From: Caulobacter vibrioides
GTDB lineage: Bacteria; Pseudomonadota; Alphaproteobacteria; Caulobacterales; Caulobacteraceae
DNA: 64,000 nucleotides
NCBI GenBank assembly: GCA_001449105.1
Contig: LNIY01000075.1
Location: 1 to 64,000, forward strand
Direction of reading: 5' to 3'
The position numbers were made by a program, and so were the translations under genes. Shown here piece after piece: positions 1-9,058 of this stretch. Position 1 is the first letter of the stretch. The number at the start of each line of letters is the position of its first letter. The notes beneath the pieces are model-generated. The model saw nothing but the letters and a program-made list of their open reading frames with translations. It was not told where the DNA came from and searched no databases.

Positions 1-2
1 GG

Positions 3-239
3 GCGGGGGCGCAGATGGGCTTCCTGCTGCCGTTCTCGCGCAAGCACGAACTGGAGGCCGACCGCATCGGCGTCGACATCATGCAGCGCGCCGGCTACCG
101 GCCGCGCGAGGCCGTGGCCCTGTGGCGCAAGATGCAGGCCCAGGGCGGCTCGGGCCGGCCCGAGTTCGCCTCGACCCACCCGTCGGACGCCACGCGCATC
201 CAGGCGCTGGAAAACTATCTGGCGAGCCAGGGCTGGTGA
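3..239 (+). CDS. M48-family zinc metalloprotease, C-terminal fragment
   Basis: The reading frame is open from the window edge, so only the last 79 or so residues are present. The segment KHELEADRIGVD matches the M48 peptidase motif in which the glutamate of E-x-E-A-D is the third zinc ligand. The HExxH helix would lie upstream of the window. The ending THPSDATRIQALENYL is the usual THP...RI..L tail of periplasmic or membrane-associated M48 proteases (HtpX/BepA-like), which take part in envelope protein quality control. It lies 100 bp upstream of clpB on the same strand; no terminator was seen between them. The family call is solid, but the exact subfamily cannot be decided from the fragment. 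Confidence 0.85.
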   Translation, partial: AGAQMGFLLPFSRKHELEADRIGVDIMQRAGYRPREAVALWRKMQAQGGSGRPEFASTHPSDATRIQALENYLASQGW

Positions 240-339
240 GCCTTGTGTGGCTCTAGGGTCACACTACATCCCCTGACAGGTCGGGCCGTGCTCATTCGAG
301 GCGGCCTGGTCTGATCCGCCTAGTGAAGGGGACGCCAAC

Positions 340-2925
340 TTGAAGATCGACATCTATTCCGACCGCGCCAAGCAGGCCGTGCAGTCCGCGCAGAGCCTGG
401 CCCTGGCCCGTGGTCACCAGCAACTCGGGCCCGAACACCTCCTGAAGGTGCTGCTGGAAGAAAAGGACGGGCTTTCGCGCACCATCATCACCAACGCCGG
501 CGGCCGCCCCGACGCGGCCGACGCGGCGGTGGACGCGATCCTGGCCAAGAACCCGCGCGTCGACGGCGCCGGTGGCCAGCTCTACATGAAGCCCGACACC
601 GCCCGCGTGTTCGCCTCGGCCGAGGACGGCGCCAAGAAGGCCGGCGACGCCTTCGTGACCACCGAGCGCCTGCTCGCGGCCATCGCCAAGGACGGCGCGG
701 AATCGGCCAAGGCGCTCAAGGACGCCGGCGTCTCGGCCCAGAGCCTGGAGACCGCCGCCGCCGCCCTGCGCAAGGGCCGCACCGCCGACAGCGCCAACGC
801 CGAGGAAGGCTATGACGCGCTCAAGCGCTACGCCCGCGACCTGACCGCGGCCGCCCGCGACGGCAAGATCGACCCGGTGATCGGCCGCGACGAAGAGATC
901 CGCCGCACCATCCAGGTCCTGTCGCGCCGCACCAAGAACAACCCGGTGCTGATCGGCGAGCCCGGCGTGGGCAAGACCGCCATCGTCGAAGGTCTCGCGC
1001 AACGCATCGTCAACGGCGACGTGCCCGAGAGCCTGAAGGACAAGAAGCTGCTGTCGCTCGACATGGGCAGCCTGATCGCCGGCGCGAAGTATCGCGGCGA
1101 GTTCGAGGAACGACTGAAGGCCGTGCTCGGCGAGGTCACGGCGGCCGAGGGCTCGATCATCCTGTTCATCGACGAGATGCACACGCTGGTCGGCGCCGGG
1201 AAGGGCGACGGGGCCATGGACGCCAGCAACCTGCTCAAGCCCGCCCTGGCGCGCGGCGAGCTGCATTGCGTGGGCGCCACGACGCTGGACGAGTACCGCA
1301 AGCACGTCGAAAAGGACGCCGCCCTGGCGCGTCGCTTCCAGCCGGTGTTCGTGCAGGAGCCGACGGTGGAGGACACCGTCTCGATCCTGCGCGGCCTGAA
1401 GGAGAAGTACGAGGTGCACCACGGCGTGCGGATCAGCGACTCCGCCATCGTGGCCGCCGCGACGCTGTCCAACCGCTACATCGCCGACCGCTTCCTGCCC
1501 GACAAGGCCATCGACCTGGTGGACGAGGCGGCCAGCCGCGTGCGCATGGCCATCGACAGCAAGCCCGAGGAACTGGACGAGATCGACCGCCGCCTGGTGC
1601 AGCTGAAGATCGAGCGCGAGGCCCTGTCCAAGGAAACCGACGCCGCCTCCAAGCAGCGCCTGGAGAACCTGGAGGTCGAGATCGACGACCTGCAGTTCCG
1701 GTCGGACGAGATGACCGCCCGCTGGAAGGCCGAGAAGGACAAGGTCGGCGGCGCCGCCCAGGCGCGCGAGGCCCTGGACCGCCTGCGCGCCGATCTCGCC
1801 AACGCCCAGCGCGCCGGCGACTTCGCCCGCGCCGGCCAGCTCCAGTACGGCGAGATCCCGGCGCTCGAAAAGCGCCTGGCCGACGCCGAGGCCGGCGAGA
1901 ACGGCGACAAGGCCCTGACGCCGGAAGTCGTCGACGCCGAGCAGATCGCCGCCGTCGTCAGCCGCTGGACCGGCGTGCCGGTCGAGAAGATGCTGGAAGG
2001 CGAGCGCGAGAAGCTCTTGCAGATGGAGGTCGCCCTGCGCTCGCGCGTGGTCGGCCAGGACGAGGCCCTGGAGGCCGTGTCCGACGCCGTCCGCCGCGCC
2101 CGCGCCGGCCTGCACGATCCCACGCGCCCGATCGGCTCGTTCCTGTTCCTGGGCCCGACGGGCGTGGGCAAGACCGAGCTGACCAAGGCGCTGGCCGAGT
2201 TCATGTTCGCCGACGAGCATGCGATCACCCGCATGGACATGTCGGAATACATGGAGAAGCACTCGGTCAGCCGCCTGATCGGGGCGCCTCCCGGCTATGT
2301 CGGCTACGACGAAGGCGGGGCGCTGACCGAGGCCGTGCGCCGGCGTCCCTATCAGGTTGTCCTGTTCGACGAGATCGAGAAGGCCCACCCGGACGTCTTC
2401 AACGTGCTGCTCCAGGTGCTGGACGACGGTCGCCTGACCGACGGCCAGGGCCGGACGGTCGACTTCCGCAACACGCTGATCATCATGACCTCCAACCTGG
2501 GCGCCGAGTTCCTGGCCAACCAGGAGGACGGGGCCGACGTGGAAGAGGTGCGGCCGCTGGTGATGGCCACGGTGCGCGGCCACTTCCGTCCGGAGTTCCT
2601 GAACCGGATCGACGAGATCATCCTGTTCAAGCGGCTGGACCGCTCGAACATGAGCGACATCGTCCGCATCCAGCTGGGACGGGTGGAGAAGCTGCTGGCC
2701 GATCGCCGCATGACCCTGGCGCTCGCGCCGGAGGCCCTGCAGTGGCTGGCCGACAAGGGCTACGACCCGGTCTATGGCGCGCGCCCGCTCAAGCGCGTGA
2801 TCCAGAAGGAACTGGTCGACCCGATCGCCCGCCGCCTGCTGGCCGGCGAGCTTGAGGACGGCGGCGTCATCGCCGTCGGGGCCGACGACGGCGGCCTGTC
2901 CTTCGGCAGGGCGACGCTGCAATAG
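340..2925 (+). CDS. clpB: ATP-dependent disaggregase ClpB
   Basis: ClpB is a cytoplasmic hexameric AAA+ chaperone that rescues aggregated proteins with DnaK. The product is 861 aa, the normal full length. Order: N-terminal Clp repeat domain (about 1-145), first AAA+ module with Walker A GEPGVGKT at residues 206-213 and Walker [10 protein letters not shown], a middle coiled-coil domain rich in Glu/Lys/Arg (about 400-525), second AAA+ module with Walker A GPTGVGKT at 605-612 and [11 protein letters not shown], then the D2-small domain. The start is TTG at 340, preceded by a GAAGGGG ribosome site; the in-frame protein begins [15 protein letters not shown], typical of ClpB. It is monocistronic and followed by a strong terminator. 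Confidence 0.98.
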   Translation: MKIDIYSDRAKQAVQSAQSLALARGHQQLGPEHLLKVLLEEKDGLSRTIITNAGGRPDAADAAVDAILAKNPRVDGAGGQLYMKPDTARVFASAEDGAKKAGDAFVTTERLLAAIAKDGAESAKALKDAGVSAQSLETAAAALRKGRTADSANAEEGYDALKRYARDLTAAARDGKIDPVIGRDEEIRRTIQVLSRRTKNNPVLIGEPGVGKTAIVEGLAQRIVNGDVPESLKDKKLLSLDMGSLIAGAKYRGEFEERLKAVLGEVTAAEGSIILFIDEMHTLVGAGKGDGAMDASNLLKPALARGELHCVGATTLDEYRKHVEKDAALARRFQPVFVQEPTVEDTVSILRGLKEKYEVHHGVRISDSAIVAAATLSNRYIADRFLPDKAIDLVDEAASRVRMAIDSKPEELDEIDRRLVQLKIEREALSKETDAASKQRLENLEVEIDDLQFRSDEMTARWKAEKDKVGGAAQAREALDRLRADLANAQRAGDFARAGQLQYGEIPALEKRLADAEAGENGDKALTPEVVDAEQIAAVVSRWTGVPVEKMLEGEREKLLQMEVALRSRVVGQDEALEAVSDAVRRARAGLHDPTRPIGSFLFLGPTGVGKTELTKALAEFMFADEHAITRMDMSEYMEKHSVSRLIGAPPGYVGYDEGGALTEAVRRRPYQVVLFDEIEKAHPDVFNVLLQVLDDGRLTDGQGRTVDFRNTLIIMTSNLGAEFLANQEDGADVEEVRPLVMATVRGHFRPEFLNRIDEIILFKRLDRSNMSDIVRIQLGRVEKLLADRRMTLALAPEALQWLADKGYDPVYGARPLKRVIQKELVDPIARRLLAGELEDGGVIAVGADDGGLSFGRATLQ

Positions 2926-2948
2926 GGGCCAGGTCGAGATCCGACGAG

Positions 2949-2980
2949 AAACGCGCTCCGGTCGCCCGGGGCGCGTTTTT
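2949..2980 (+). terminator. Intrinsic terminator of clpB
   Basis: A 13-bp stem (AAACGCGCTCCGG pairing with CCGGGGCGCGTTT, one G-T pair) closes a TCGC loop and runs into TTTTT, 23 bp after the clpB stop codon. Confidence 0.9.
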
Positions 2981-3356
2981 CGTTTGCGGTGGCGCGAAAG
3001 GCGCCTACATCTGGAGGGTGAGCCGGGCGCACGCGTTCGGACGAGGCCCCCGTCCGCGATTCCATCGCGACGTGCCGGCCGGGCCCGAGTCGAGGGCCTC
3101 AGAGCCCTCCGCGCCCGCAAAAAATCCTCTTCGAACTGAAAATAATTCGTGGAACCAAATCGCGGTTCGAACGATCGCGCGCGGTGAATAGAGTGACCAT
3201 GAACATTGATCGCAAGCGGCGCCAATCAAGACAAGAACACGCCCATTTTTCGCCTCTGTCACCTGACGGTTTCGTAATGCGAAAGCTGATTGACCCCGGA
3301 TGAGTGCGTAGGTTCAAGGTCAAGCTTTCTTGGATCAACAGGAGATGAAGCGAACA
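2981..3356. other. Gene-free intergenic stretch upstream of the OmpA-type lipoprotein
   Basis: No convincing gene. The first part is GC-rich; the section around 3120-3330 is more AT-rich than the surroundings and probably holds the promoter and leader of the downstream lipoprotein gene. A short hairpin (GAGGGC-N6-GCCCTC, 3092-3109) is visible but has no T-run on the plus strand. Confidence 0.5.
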
Positions 3357-3935
3357 ATGATCGGCCAAGTCAAAGGCAGCTTGAAGATGGCGACCGTTGT
3401 CGCGCTGGTGGCTGGGGGCCTGGCGGTCAGCGGCTGCGCGACGAAGAAGTACGTCAACACTCAGGTCGGCCAGGTGAACACTCGGGTGGACGGTCACGAC
3501 ACCCAGATCGCCGAACTCGACAAGACGTCCCGCGAAGCCCTCGATCGCGCGACCGCCGCCGGCAAGCTCGCCGAAGGCAAGTTCATGTACTCGATGGTGC
3601 TCTCGGATGACTCCGTGAAGTTCCCGACCGACCAGGACGCCCTGTCCCCCGAGGCCGAACAGCGCCTGGCGGACTTCGCGGCCAAGCTGAAGGAAGAGAA
3701 CAAGAACGTGTACCTGGAGATCCAGGGCTACACCGACGCCACCGGCGAGACCGGCTACAACGAAAAGCTGGGCCAGCGCCGCGCCGACGCCGTGCGCAAG
3801 TTCCTCTCGCGTCAGGGCGTCGCCCTGAACCGCATGGCGACCATCTCGTACGGCGCGGAAGATCCCGTGGCCCCGAACGAGACCACCGAAGGCCGGGCGC
3901 AGAACCGCCGGGTCGTGATCATGGTGCTGGCCTAA
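3357..3935 (+). CDS. OmpA/Pal-family outer-membrane lipoprotein
   Basis: A 192-residue lipoprotein. A hydrophobic signal peptide ends in the lipobox LAVSGC (acylated Cys at residue 27 from this start). A short, probably helical linker follows (about 30-80), then a C-terminal OmpA domain. The domain shows the peptidoglycan-binding pattern GYTDATGETGYNEKLGQRRADAV and GAEDPVAPNETTEGRAQNRRV, including the D and R that hold diaminopimelate. It should tether the outer membrane to peptidoglycan. ATG 3357 is chosen because AGGAG lies at 3340-3344; ATG 3345 touches that site and TTG 3330 lies before it. It is related to Pal but lies outside any tol cluster, so it is probably a paralogue. Confidence 0.9.
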   Translation: MIGQVKGSLKMATVVALVAGGLAVSGCATKKYVNTQVGQVNTRVDGHDTQIAELDKTSREALDRATAAGKLAEGKFMYSMVLSDDSVKFPTDQDALSPEAEQRLADFAAKLKEENKNVYLEIQGYTDATGETGYNEKLGQRRADAVRKFLSRQGVALNRMATISYGAEDPVAPNETTEGRAQNRRVVIMVLA

Positions 3936-4029
3936 ACCCCCTGGGTCAGGCCGCCAGGGACGCCGAGCGCGGGCGAAGACTCCACACCTCGCCCGCCGCT
4001 CGCGGCCCAGCGCCGATGGTTCAACTTGG

Positions 4030-4058
4030 GCGGTCCCGGAAACGGGGCCGCCTTTTTT
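4030..4058 (+). terminator. Intrinsic terminator of the OmpA-type lipoprotein gene
   Basis: A 10-bp stem (GGCGGTCCCG with CGGGGCCGCC) around a GAAA loop, followed by five T. The T-run reaches the stop codon of the convergent trmL gene. Confidence 0.85.
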
Positions 4059-4533
4059 ACGTCTGCAGCGCAGCCAGCGAGGGGAAGCCGCCCGTCTGGC
4101 GAAGGGCCTCGGCCAGGGCCATGCCGGCGGTCACCGAGACGTTCAGCGAGCGGGCCTGCGGCCGCAGCGGGATCACCACCCGGGCGTCGACCGCAGCGTG
4201 AACTTCCTCCGGGGCGCCGCGACTCTCGTTGCCGAAAAGCAGGGTGTCGCCGGGCTGGAAGGCGAACTCGTGGAAGGTCTGGTCGCCGCGGGTGGTGAAC
4301 AGCACCAGGCGCCCGTGGGCGCGCTGCGGCGCCTGCAGGAAGGTTTCCCACGAATCGTGGCGAGTGAGGTGCGCCAGCGGCCCGTAGTCGAGGGCCGCGC
4401 GCTTCAAGCTCTTGTCGTCCAAGGGAAAACTGCAGGGCTCGATGACGTCCAGGCCGACGTCCAGGCAGGCCGAAAGCCGAATCGCCGCGCCCACGTTCTG
4501 GGGAATGCCGGGTTGAAAAAGCGCGAGACGCAT
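4057..4533 (-). CDS. trmL: tRNA (cytidine/uridine-34 2'-O)-methyltransferase TrmL
   Basis: A 158-residue SPOUT-class enzyme that methylates the ribose of wobble position 34 in certain leucine tRNAs using S-adenosylmethionine. Visible motifs: LFQPGIPQNVGAAIRL (motif 1), LLFGNESRGAPEEV (motif 2) and IPLRPQARSLNVSVTAGMAL (motif 3, trefoil knot and cofactor site). The length is typical for TrmL, which is essentially a bare SPOUT domain. ATG 4533 begins MRLALFQP, the usual N-terminus; an in-frame ATG at 4551 adds six residues without better support. It is convergent with the lipoprotein gene and divergent from petA. Confidence 0.93.
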   Translation of the reverse strand: MRLALFQPGIPQNVGAAIRLSACLDVGLDVIEPCSFPLDDKSLKRAALDYGPLAHLTRHDSWETFLQAPQRAHGRLVLFTTRGDQTFHEFAFQPGDTLLFGNESRGAPEEVHAAVDARVVIPLRPQARSLNVSVTAGMALAEALRQTGGFPSLAALQT

Positions 4534-4736
4534 TCTAACGAAACCAACCATGGGGCTAGTAGGGGCATTGCTGCACATCGAATAGGGCTTGCGAACTCTG
4601 TTCGCCCATCCGATAGGGAGCGTGCCCCTTGTGGCGAAGATCCGCTTGCGGGTCGAGGTAAAGATATCGCGCCGAATGGCGCATTTCCTGGTCTGGCCGT
4701 TCACGCGGTTGGACGGATTTCGAAGGGTGGAACAAG

Positions 4737-5282
4737 GTGGCCGACACCGCCGTGGGCGCAAAGACCGAGTCTGGGTCCGATCCCAGCCGACGCGATTTCA
4801 TTTACATTGCCGCGATCACCGCCGCAGCCGGCGGCGCAGCGGCGCTTGCCTGGCCGTTCATCGACCAGATGAATCCCTCTGCCGACACGTTGGCCCTGGC
4901 CTCGACCGAGTTCGACCTGACCAAGGTCGCCGACGGCCAGCAGGTGACGCTGAAGTGGCGGGGTAAGCCGCTCTTCGTGCGCAACCGCACCTCGGCCGAA
5001 ATCCAGAAGGCGGTCGCCGACGACGGCGCGTCGATGAAGGATCCCCAGAAGGACGCCGACCGCGTGAAGCCGGGCAAGGCCCAATGGCTCGTGCTGATCG
5101 GCTCGTGCACTCACCTGGGCTGCGTGCCCACCTTCGGCGGCGGCGACTACGGCGGCTGGTTCTGCCCGTGCCACGGCTCGCACTACGACACGTCGGGCCG
5201 CATCCGTAAGGGTCCGGCCCCGCTGAACCTGGCGGTTCCGGAGTACGAGTTCCTGTCCGACACCAAGGTCAAGATCGGGTAA
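4737..5282 (+). CDS. petA: Ubiquinol-cytochrome c reductase, Rieske iron-sulfur subunit
   Basis: The 181-residue Rieske protein of the cytochrome bc1 complex passes electrons from ubiquinol to cytochrome c1. The N-terminus carries a twin-arginine-like signal, [10 protein letters not shown], followed by a hydrophobic anchor (about 21-42). The 2Fe-2S site is complete: C124-T-H126-L-G-C129 and C143-P-C145-H146-G-S, giving two Cys and two His ligands plus the disulfide Cys pair. The start is GTG at 4737. First gene of petABC; the gap to petB is 5 nt, consistent with translational coupling and one transcript. Confidence 0.97.
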   Translation: MADTAVGAKTESGSDPSRRDFIYIAAITAAAGGAAALAWPFIDQMNPSADTLALASTEFDLTKVADGQQVTLKWRGKPLFVRNRTSAEIQKAVADDGASMKDPQKDADRVKPGKAQWLVLIGSCTHLGCVPTFGGGDYGGWFCPCHGSHYDTSGRIRKGPAPLNLAVPEYEFLSDTKVKIG

Positions 5283-5287
5283 GCCAG

Positions 5288-6607
5288 ATGAGCGGACATT
5301 CGACCTACCAGCCGAAGACCGGTTTCGAGCGCTGGCTCGACGCCCGTCTCCCGATCGTGCGCCTGGGCTACGACAGCTTCGTCGACTACCCCACCCCGCG
5401 TAACCTGAACTACTGGTGGACCTTCGGCGGCATCCTGTCGCTGTGCCTGGCCAGCCAGCTGATCACCGGGATCATCCTGGTGATGCACTACACCCCCAGC
5501 GCCGACCACGCCTTCGCCAGCGTCGAGCACATCATGCGCGACGTGAACTACGGCTGGCTGATCCGCTACATGCACGCCAACGGCGCGTCGATGTTCTTCA
5601 TCGCCGTCTACGTCCACATGCTGCGCGGCCTCTACTACGGCTCGTACAAGGCGCCCCGCGAGGTGCTGTGGATCCTGGGCTGCGTGATCTACCTGCTGAT
5701 GATGGCCACGGCCTTCATGGGCTACGTGCTGCCCTGGGGCCAGATGAGCTTTCACGGCGCCGTCGTGATCACCAACCTGTTCGGCGCCCTGCCGATCGTC
5801 GGTCCGTCGATCACCACCTGGCTGTGGGGCGGCTTCGCCGTCGACAACGCCACGCTGAACCGCTTCTTCTCGCTGCACTACCTGCTGCCGTTCATGATCG
5901 CGGGCGTCGTGATCTTGCACATCTGGGCCCTGCACGTGGTCGGCCAGAACAACCCGACCGGCGTCGAGCCCAAGTCGAAGGCCGACACCCTGCCCTTCAC
6001 GCCGTACGCCACGGTGAAGGACGGTTTTGCGATGAGCGTCTTCCTGATCCTCTTCGCGACCTTCGTCTTCTACCTGCCCAACGCCCTGGGCCACGCCGAC
6101 AACTACGTCGAGGCCAACCCGCTGGTGACACCGTCGCACATCGTGCCCGAATGGTACTTCCTGCCGTTCTACGCGATCCTGCGCGCCGTGCCGGACAAGC
6201 TGATGGGCGTGCTGGCCATGTTCGGCGCCATCGCCTGCCTGTTCGCCCTGCCGTGGCTGGACACCTCGAAGGTGCGCTCGATGCGCTACCGCCCGACCGC
6301 GAAGCTGTACTTCATCATCTTCGTGGTGGCGTGCTGCATCCTGGGTCTCTGCGGCGCCAAGCTGCCGGACGATCCGGTGCTGGGTCACTTCAAGACCTTC
6401 ACCCTGGGCGACGCCGACCTGAACAGCTTCGTGTGGCTGAGCCGCTTCGCCTCGCTCTACTACTTCGCGTTCTTCCTGGTGATCCTGCCGGTGCTGGGCC
6501 TGGTCGAGAAGACCCTGCCGGTTCCGGACTCCATCGCCTCGCCCGCCCTGTCGCACCCGGCCGCCGCGCCGGCCGAAGCGACCGCCGCGCCTGAAATGAA
6601 GGGCTGA
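5288..6607 (+). CDS. petB: Cytochrome b subunit of the bc1 complex
   Basis: A 439-residue integral membrane subunit with about eight transmembrane helices that carries hemes bL and bH and both quinone sites. Heme-ligand histidines sit in the helix-B segment ([17 protein letters not shown]) and the helix-D segment ([19 protein letters not shown]). The Qo-site signature PEWY occurs in [16 protein letters not shown]. It is the long, undivided cytochrome b of alphaproteobacteria rather than the split b6/subunit IV form. The C-terminus after the last helix is rich in Ala/Pro. It is placed between petA and petC with gaps of only 5 nt. Confidence 0.98.
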   Translation: MSGHSTYQPKTGFERWLDARLPIVRLGYDSFVDYPTPRNLNYWWTFGGILSLCLASQLITGIILVMHYTPSADHAFASVEHIMRDVNYGWLIRYMHANGASMFFIAVYVHMLRGLYYGSYKAPREVLWILGCVIYLLMMATAFMGYVLPWGQMSFHGAVVITNLFGALPIVGPSITTWLWGGFAVDNATLNRFFSLHYLLPFMIAGVVILHIWALHVVGQNNPTGVEPKSKADTLPFTPYATVKDGFAMSVFLILFATFVFYLPNALGHADNYVEANPLVTPSHIVPEWYFLPFYAILRAVPDKLMGVLAMFGAIACLFALPWLDTSKVRSMRYRPTAKLYFIIFVVACCILGLCGAKLPDDPVLGHFKTFTLGDADLNSFVWLSRFASLYYFAFFLVILPVLGLVEKTLPVPDSIASPALSHPAAAPAEATAAPEMKG

Positions 6608-6612
6608 TCCCG

Positions 6613-7467
6613 ATGCTGCGCAAACTCTCCGTCATCGCAGCGGTCGCGGGTCTGATGGCGGCTTTCGCCGCCGCCCCGGCCCTGGCCGCCGGTCATCCGC
6701 TGGAACCGGAAAAGATCCACTGGTCGTTCAACGGCCCGTTCGGCAAGTTCGACCAGGCCCAGCTGCAACGCGGCTACAAGGTCTATCGCGAGGTCTGCTC
6801 GGCCTGCCACTCCATGAAGCTCGTCAGCTTCCGGAACCTCGGCGACAAGGGCGGCCCATTCTATAACGAGAAGTACCCGAACTCGAACGACAACCCGTGG
6901 GTCAAGGCGATCGCCAAGGAGTTCGAGGTCGGCGACATCGACTCCGAGACCGGCGACGCCATCAAGCGTCCGGCCACCAGCGCCGACCGCTTCCCCTCGC
7001 CGTTCCCGAACGAGGCCGCGGCCCGCGCCAGCAACGGCGGCGCGTTCCCGCCGGACATGTCGCTGCTGGCCAAGGCCCGCACCGGCGGTCCCGACTACAT
7101 CCACGCCATCGTCACGGGCTACAAGAACCCGCCGGCCGGCCTGAAGGTCGGTCCGGGCCAGCACTACAACCCGTACATGCCGGGCGACCTGGCGGCCTAC
7201 TGGAGCGGCGACCACGCCCACGTTCCGCCGGGCGGCTTCATCGCGATGGCCCCGCCGCTGACCGAGGGCGGCGTCACCTACGACGACGGCACCAAGGCCA
7301 CGGTCGACCAGCAGGCCCGCGACGTCTCGGCCTTCCTGATGTGGGCCGCCGAGCCCAAGCTGGAAGAGCGCAAGCAGACGGGCTTCGCGGTGATGATCTA
7401 CCTGATCCTCTTCGCCGGCCTGCTCTATGCGAGCTACCGCAAGGTCTGGAAGAACGAGTCGCACTGA
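6613..7467 (+). CDS. petC: Cytochrome c1 subunit of the bc1 complex
   Basis: A 284-residue periplasmic c-type cytochrome held by a C-terminal helix. It has a cleavable signal peptide (MLRKLSVIAAVAGLMAAF..ALAA), one heme-attachment motif C62-S-A-C65-H66, and a distal region in which a methionine of the GD/PPDMSLL segments or a later Met should be the sixth ligand. The terminal anchor VMIYLILFAGLLYASYRKVWK fixes it to the inner membrane. Last gene of petABC, followed after 28 bp by a strong terminator. Confidence 0.97.
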   Translation: MLRKLSVIAAVAGLMAAFAAAPALAAGHPLEPEKIHWSFNGPFGKFDQAQLQRGYKVYREVCSACHSMKLVSFRNLGDKGGPFYNEKYPNSNDNPWVKAIAKEFEVGDIDSETGDAIKRPATSADRFPSPFPNEAAARASNGGAFPPDMSLLAKARTGGPDYIHAIVTGYKNPPAGLKVGPGQHYNPYMPGDLAAYWSGDHAHVPPGGFIAMAPPLTEGGVTYDDGTKATVDQQARDVSAFLMWAAEPKLEERKQTGFAVMIYLILFAGLLYASYRKVWKNESH

Positions 7468-7495
7468 GCGGCGCGTTCGGACCGAGAATGAAGAA

Positions 7496-7523
7496 GGGCC
7501 CGGCGGCGACGCCGGGCCCTTTT
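7496..7523 (+). terminator. Intrinsic terminator of petABC
   Basis: A perfect 10-bp stem (GGGCCCGGCG with CGCCGGGCCC) with a GCGA loop, then TTTTGTTTT. Confidence 0.92.
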
Positions 7524-7531
7524 GTTTTGAC

Positions 7532-7662
7532 CCTCCCCCTGAAGGGGGAGGTGGCCCGGAGGGCCGGAGGGGGAAGTTTCTGATGGGGTCGGTTCACCTC
7601 TAAAGGCAGCAGCCACTTCCCCCTAAGTCGCTTCGCGACAGCTCCCCCTTCAGGGGGAGCAT
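7532..7662. repeat. Intergenic palindromic repeat, family A, copy 1
   Basis: Two GC-rich elements lie between petC and the convergent osmC-like gene. One (7532-7575) has a CTCCCCCTGAAGGGGGAG hairpin followed by GTGGCCCGGAGGGCC. The other (7616-7662) has a GTCGCTTCGCGAC hairpin followed by GCTCCCCCTTCAGGGGGAGC. The same two modules recur at 8957, 38434 and 53623, but here their order is reversed relative to the others. Confidence 0.8.
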
Positions 7663-7670
7663 CTTACCGC

Positions 7671-8066
7671 TCACCCCTTCTCCAGCACCGTGTCGATGCC
7701 GAACCCGCTCTTCAGCGCCAGCGTCACCGGCGTCCGCTCGACCACGTCGCGCAGGCGGGCGATGGCGGCCTCGTCGAGGTCGCCGGCGGCGGAGACCTTG
7801 CGGTCGATCCTGGGCTTGTCGCCGCGGTTATCGAGCACGAGGTCGACGGTGATGGTCACCTCGCCCCAGCCCTTGCGGTCGGCGTACATGCGCAGGGTCG
7901 TGGCCGTGCAGGCCGCAAGACCCGCCAGCACGAAGCCGAACGGCGGCGGGCCGGCGTCCTGGCCGCCCAGGGCCGGGGGCTCGTCGCCGACCAGCTTGTG
8001 GCCGTTGACGTCGAGCTGGATCGTGTGGCGCGGGTCGACGGTGACGGCGTGAACGCGCGAGGCCAT
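7671..8066 (-). CDS. OsmC-family protein, apparently lacking the second redox cysteine
   Basis: A 131-residue protein with the OsmC/Ohr fold pattern: N-terminal strands, a long central helix GFVLAGLAACTATTLRMYADRKG, then strands and a C-terminal helix. OsmC/Ohr enzymes reduce organic hydroperoxides with two cysteines. The first is present in LAACTATT. The second, normally in a CPVHxTL motif, is replaced by threonine in ERTPVTLAL. It may therefore be one of the non-peroxidase OsmC branches (YhfA-like). The start ATG 8066 has GGAG nearby upstream. It is convergent with petABC and reads in the same direction as the protease-like gene behind it. Confidence 0.85.
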   Translation of the reverse strand: MASRVHAVTVDPRHTIQLDVNGHKLVGDEPPALGGQDAGPPPFGFVLAGLAACTATTLRMYADRKGWGEVTITVDLVLDNRGDKPRIDRKVSAAGDLDEAAIARLRDVVERTPVTLALKSGFGIDTVLEKG

Positions 8067-8095
8067 GGGAAAACTCCGTACAGGGATGATGTGAT

Positions 8096-8839
8096 CTAGG
8101 GCGTCAGCCAGAGGGCGTGGGCGGCAGGGTCCAGCCGCAGGCGGCCTCGGGCCAGCACCTCGACGCCCAGGGCGCCGACGACGCCGGGCGGCAGGTCGCC
8201 GGCCTGGACCGCGCGGGCGCGCGGATAGAGGCGGCCGTCGAAGGCCAGCGCCGCCACCGTGCCGGCCGGCTTCTGGCGAGGTCCGTCGGCCGGTCCGCGG
8301 GCGCGCAGGGCGCCGCCCGAGGCGGTGTCGATGGCGAAGGGGCCCTGGACGCTGGAGAAGCCGTCCGAGGCGCTGGCGCGCACCGTCGGCACTCCGCCGA
8401 CCATCTCGACGCGCAGGGAACGCCCTTGGGGCATGGAGAGGCCGTCCGCGGGCTCCAGCCGCAAACGGCAGGGGGAAAAGTCGATGATCACCGTGTAGCG
8501 GGCCAGGATGTCGGCCCCGATGACGCCCGCGATGGGCGCGGCGAAGCCGACGCCGCGATAGTCGAGGTCGGTCACCGCCACGGGCAGGGCGGGCAGGGCC
8601 TCGCCGGCCACGCGGACGGGGAGGGAGAGGTCGGTCGCCTCGAAGCCGCCGGCCTGGGCCTTGGTGTCGTGCAGCAGGGTATGGGGAGCCGACAGGTCGA
8701 TGACGAAGTCGCCGGTCATGTCGCCGATCGCGGCGGGGGCGACGACCGCGCCGTTCTCGAACCAGCACGCGGTCTCGCCGGCGCGCGCCGAGGCGGCGGT
8801 CGCGAGCGTCAGGGCCAGGGCAAGAAGCGGGGCGCGCAT
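8096..8839 (-). CDS. Secreted retropepsin-like aspartyl protease-family protein
   Basis: A 247-residue protein beginning with a clear signal peptide (MRAPLLALALTLATAASARA). The mature part resembles pepsin/retropepsin-type domains: FVIDLSAPHTLLHD stands where a D-T/S-G active loop is expected, followed by GVIGADILARYTVIIDF, a hallmark of the family (G-x-x-G-x-D-x-L...). A second half-site FAIDTASGG and GALGVEVLARGRLRLD repeats the pattern, so the protein looks like a two-lobed tandem. The first loop reads D-L-S and the second D-T-A instead of the canonical D-T-G, so activity is uncertain. It is 30 bp upstream of the OsmC-like gene, perhaps cotranscribed. Confidence 0.7.
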   Translation of the reverse strand: MRAPLLALALTLATAASARAGETACWFENGAVVAPAAIGDMTGDFVIDLSAPHTLLHDTKAQAGGFEATDLSLPVRVAGEALPALPVAVTDLDYRGVGFAAPIAGVIGADILARYTVIIDFSPCRLRLEPADGLSMPQGRSLRVEMVGGVPTVRASASDGFSSVQGPFAIDTASGGALRARGPADGPRQKPAGTVAALAFDGRLYPRARAVQAGDLPPGVVGALGVEVLARGRLRLDPAAHALWLTP

Positions 8840-8956
8840 GGGATGCAGACTAGGGCGTGTGGGGGCAGGGTGGAAAGCGTCGGGTGACTGACGCAGCCAT
8901 AGCCCCTCGCATCGCGCATGGCTTGAACGGAAAGAGGGCGGACGCTTCCGCGTCCG

Positions 8957-9058
8957 CCCCCCTCCGGCCCTTCGGGCTGCCTCCCCCAGAGGGGGAGGAT
9001 CTAGAGCCGTAGATGCTCCCCCTCTGGGGGAGCTGTCGGCGAAGCCGACTGAGGGGGT
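8957..9058. repeat. Intergenic palindromic repeat, family A, copy 2
   Basis: Contains CTCCCCCAGAGGGGGAG and GCTCCCCCTCTGGGGGAGC hairpins flanked by GGCCCTTCGGGCTG and GTCGGCGAAGCCGAC hairpins. It lies between the 5' side of the protease-like gene and the 3' end of the GH3 gene and is the reverse complement of copies 4 and 5. The last T/A bases overlap the GH3 stop codon region. Confidence 0.8.

Noticed and set aside
292..3225. A very long open frame opposite clpB on the minus strand (977 codons)
   Set aside because: It mirrors clpB codon by codon, is low-complexity (His/Gly/Asp/Gln/Arg-rich) and has no family motif. Long antisense frames are a routine effect of very high GC at third positions.
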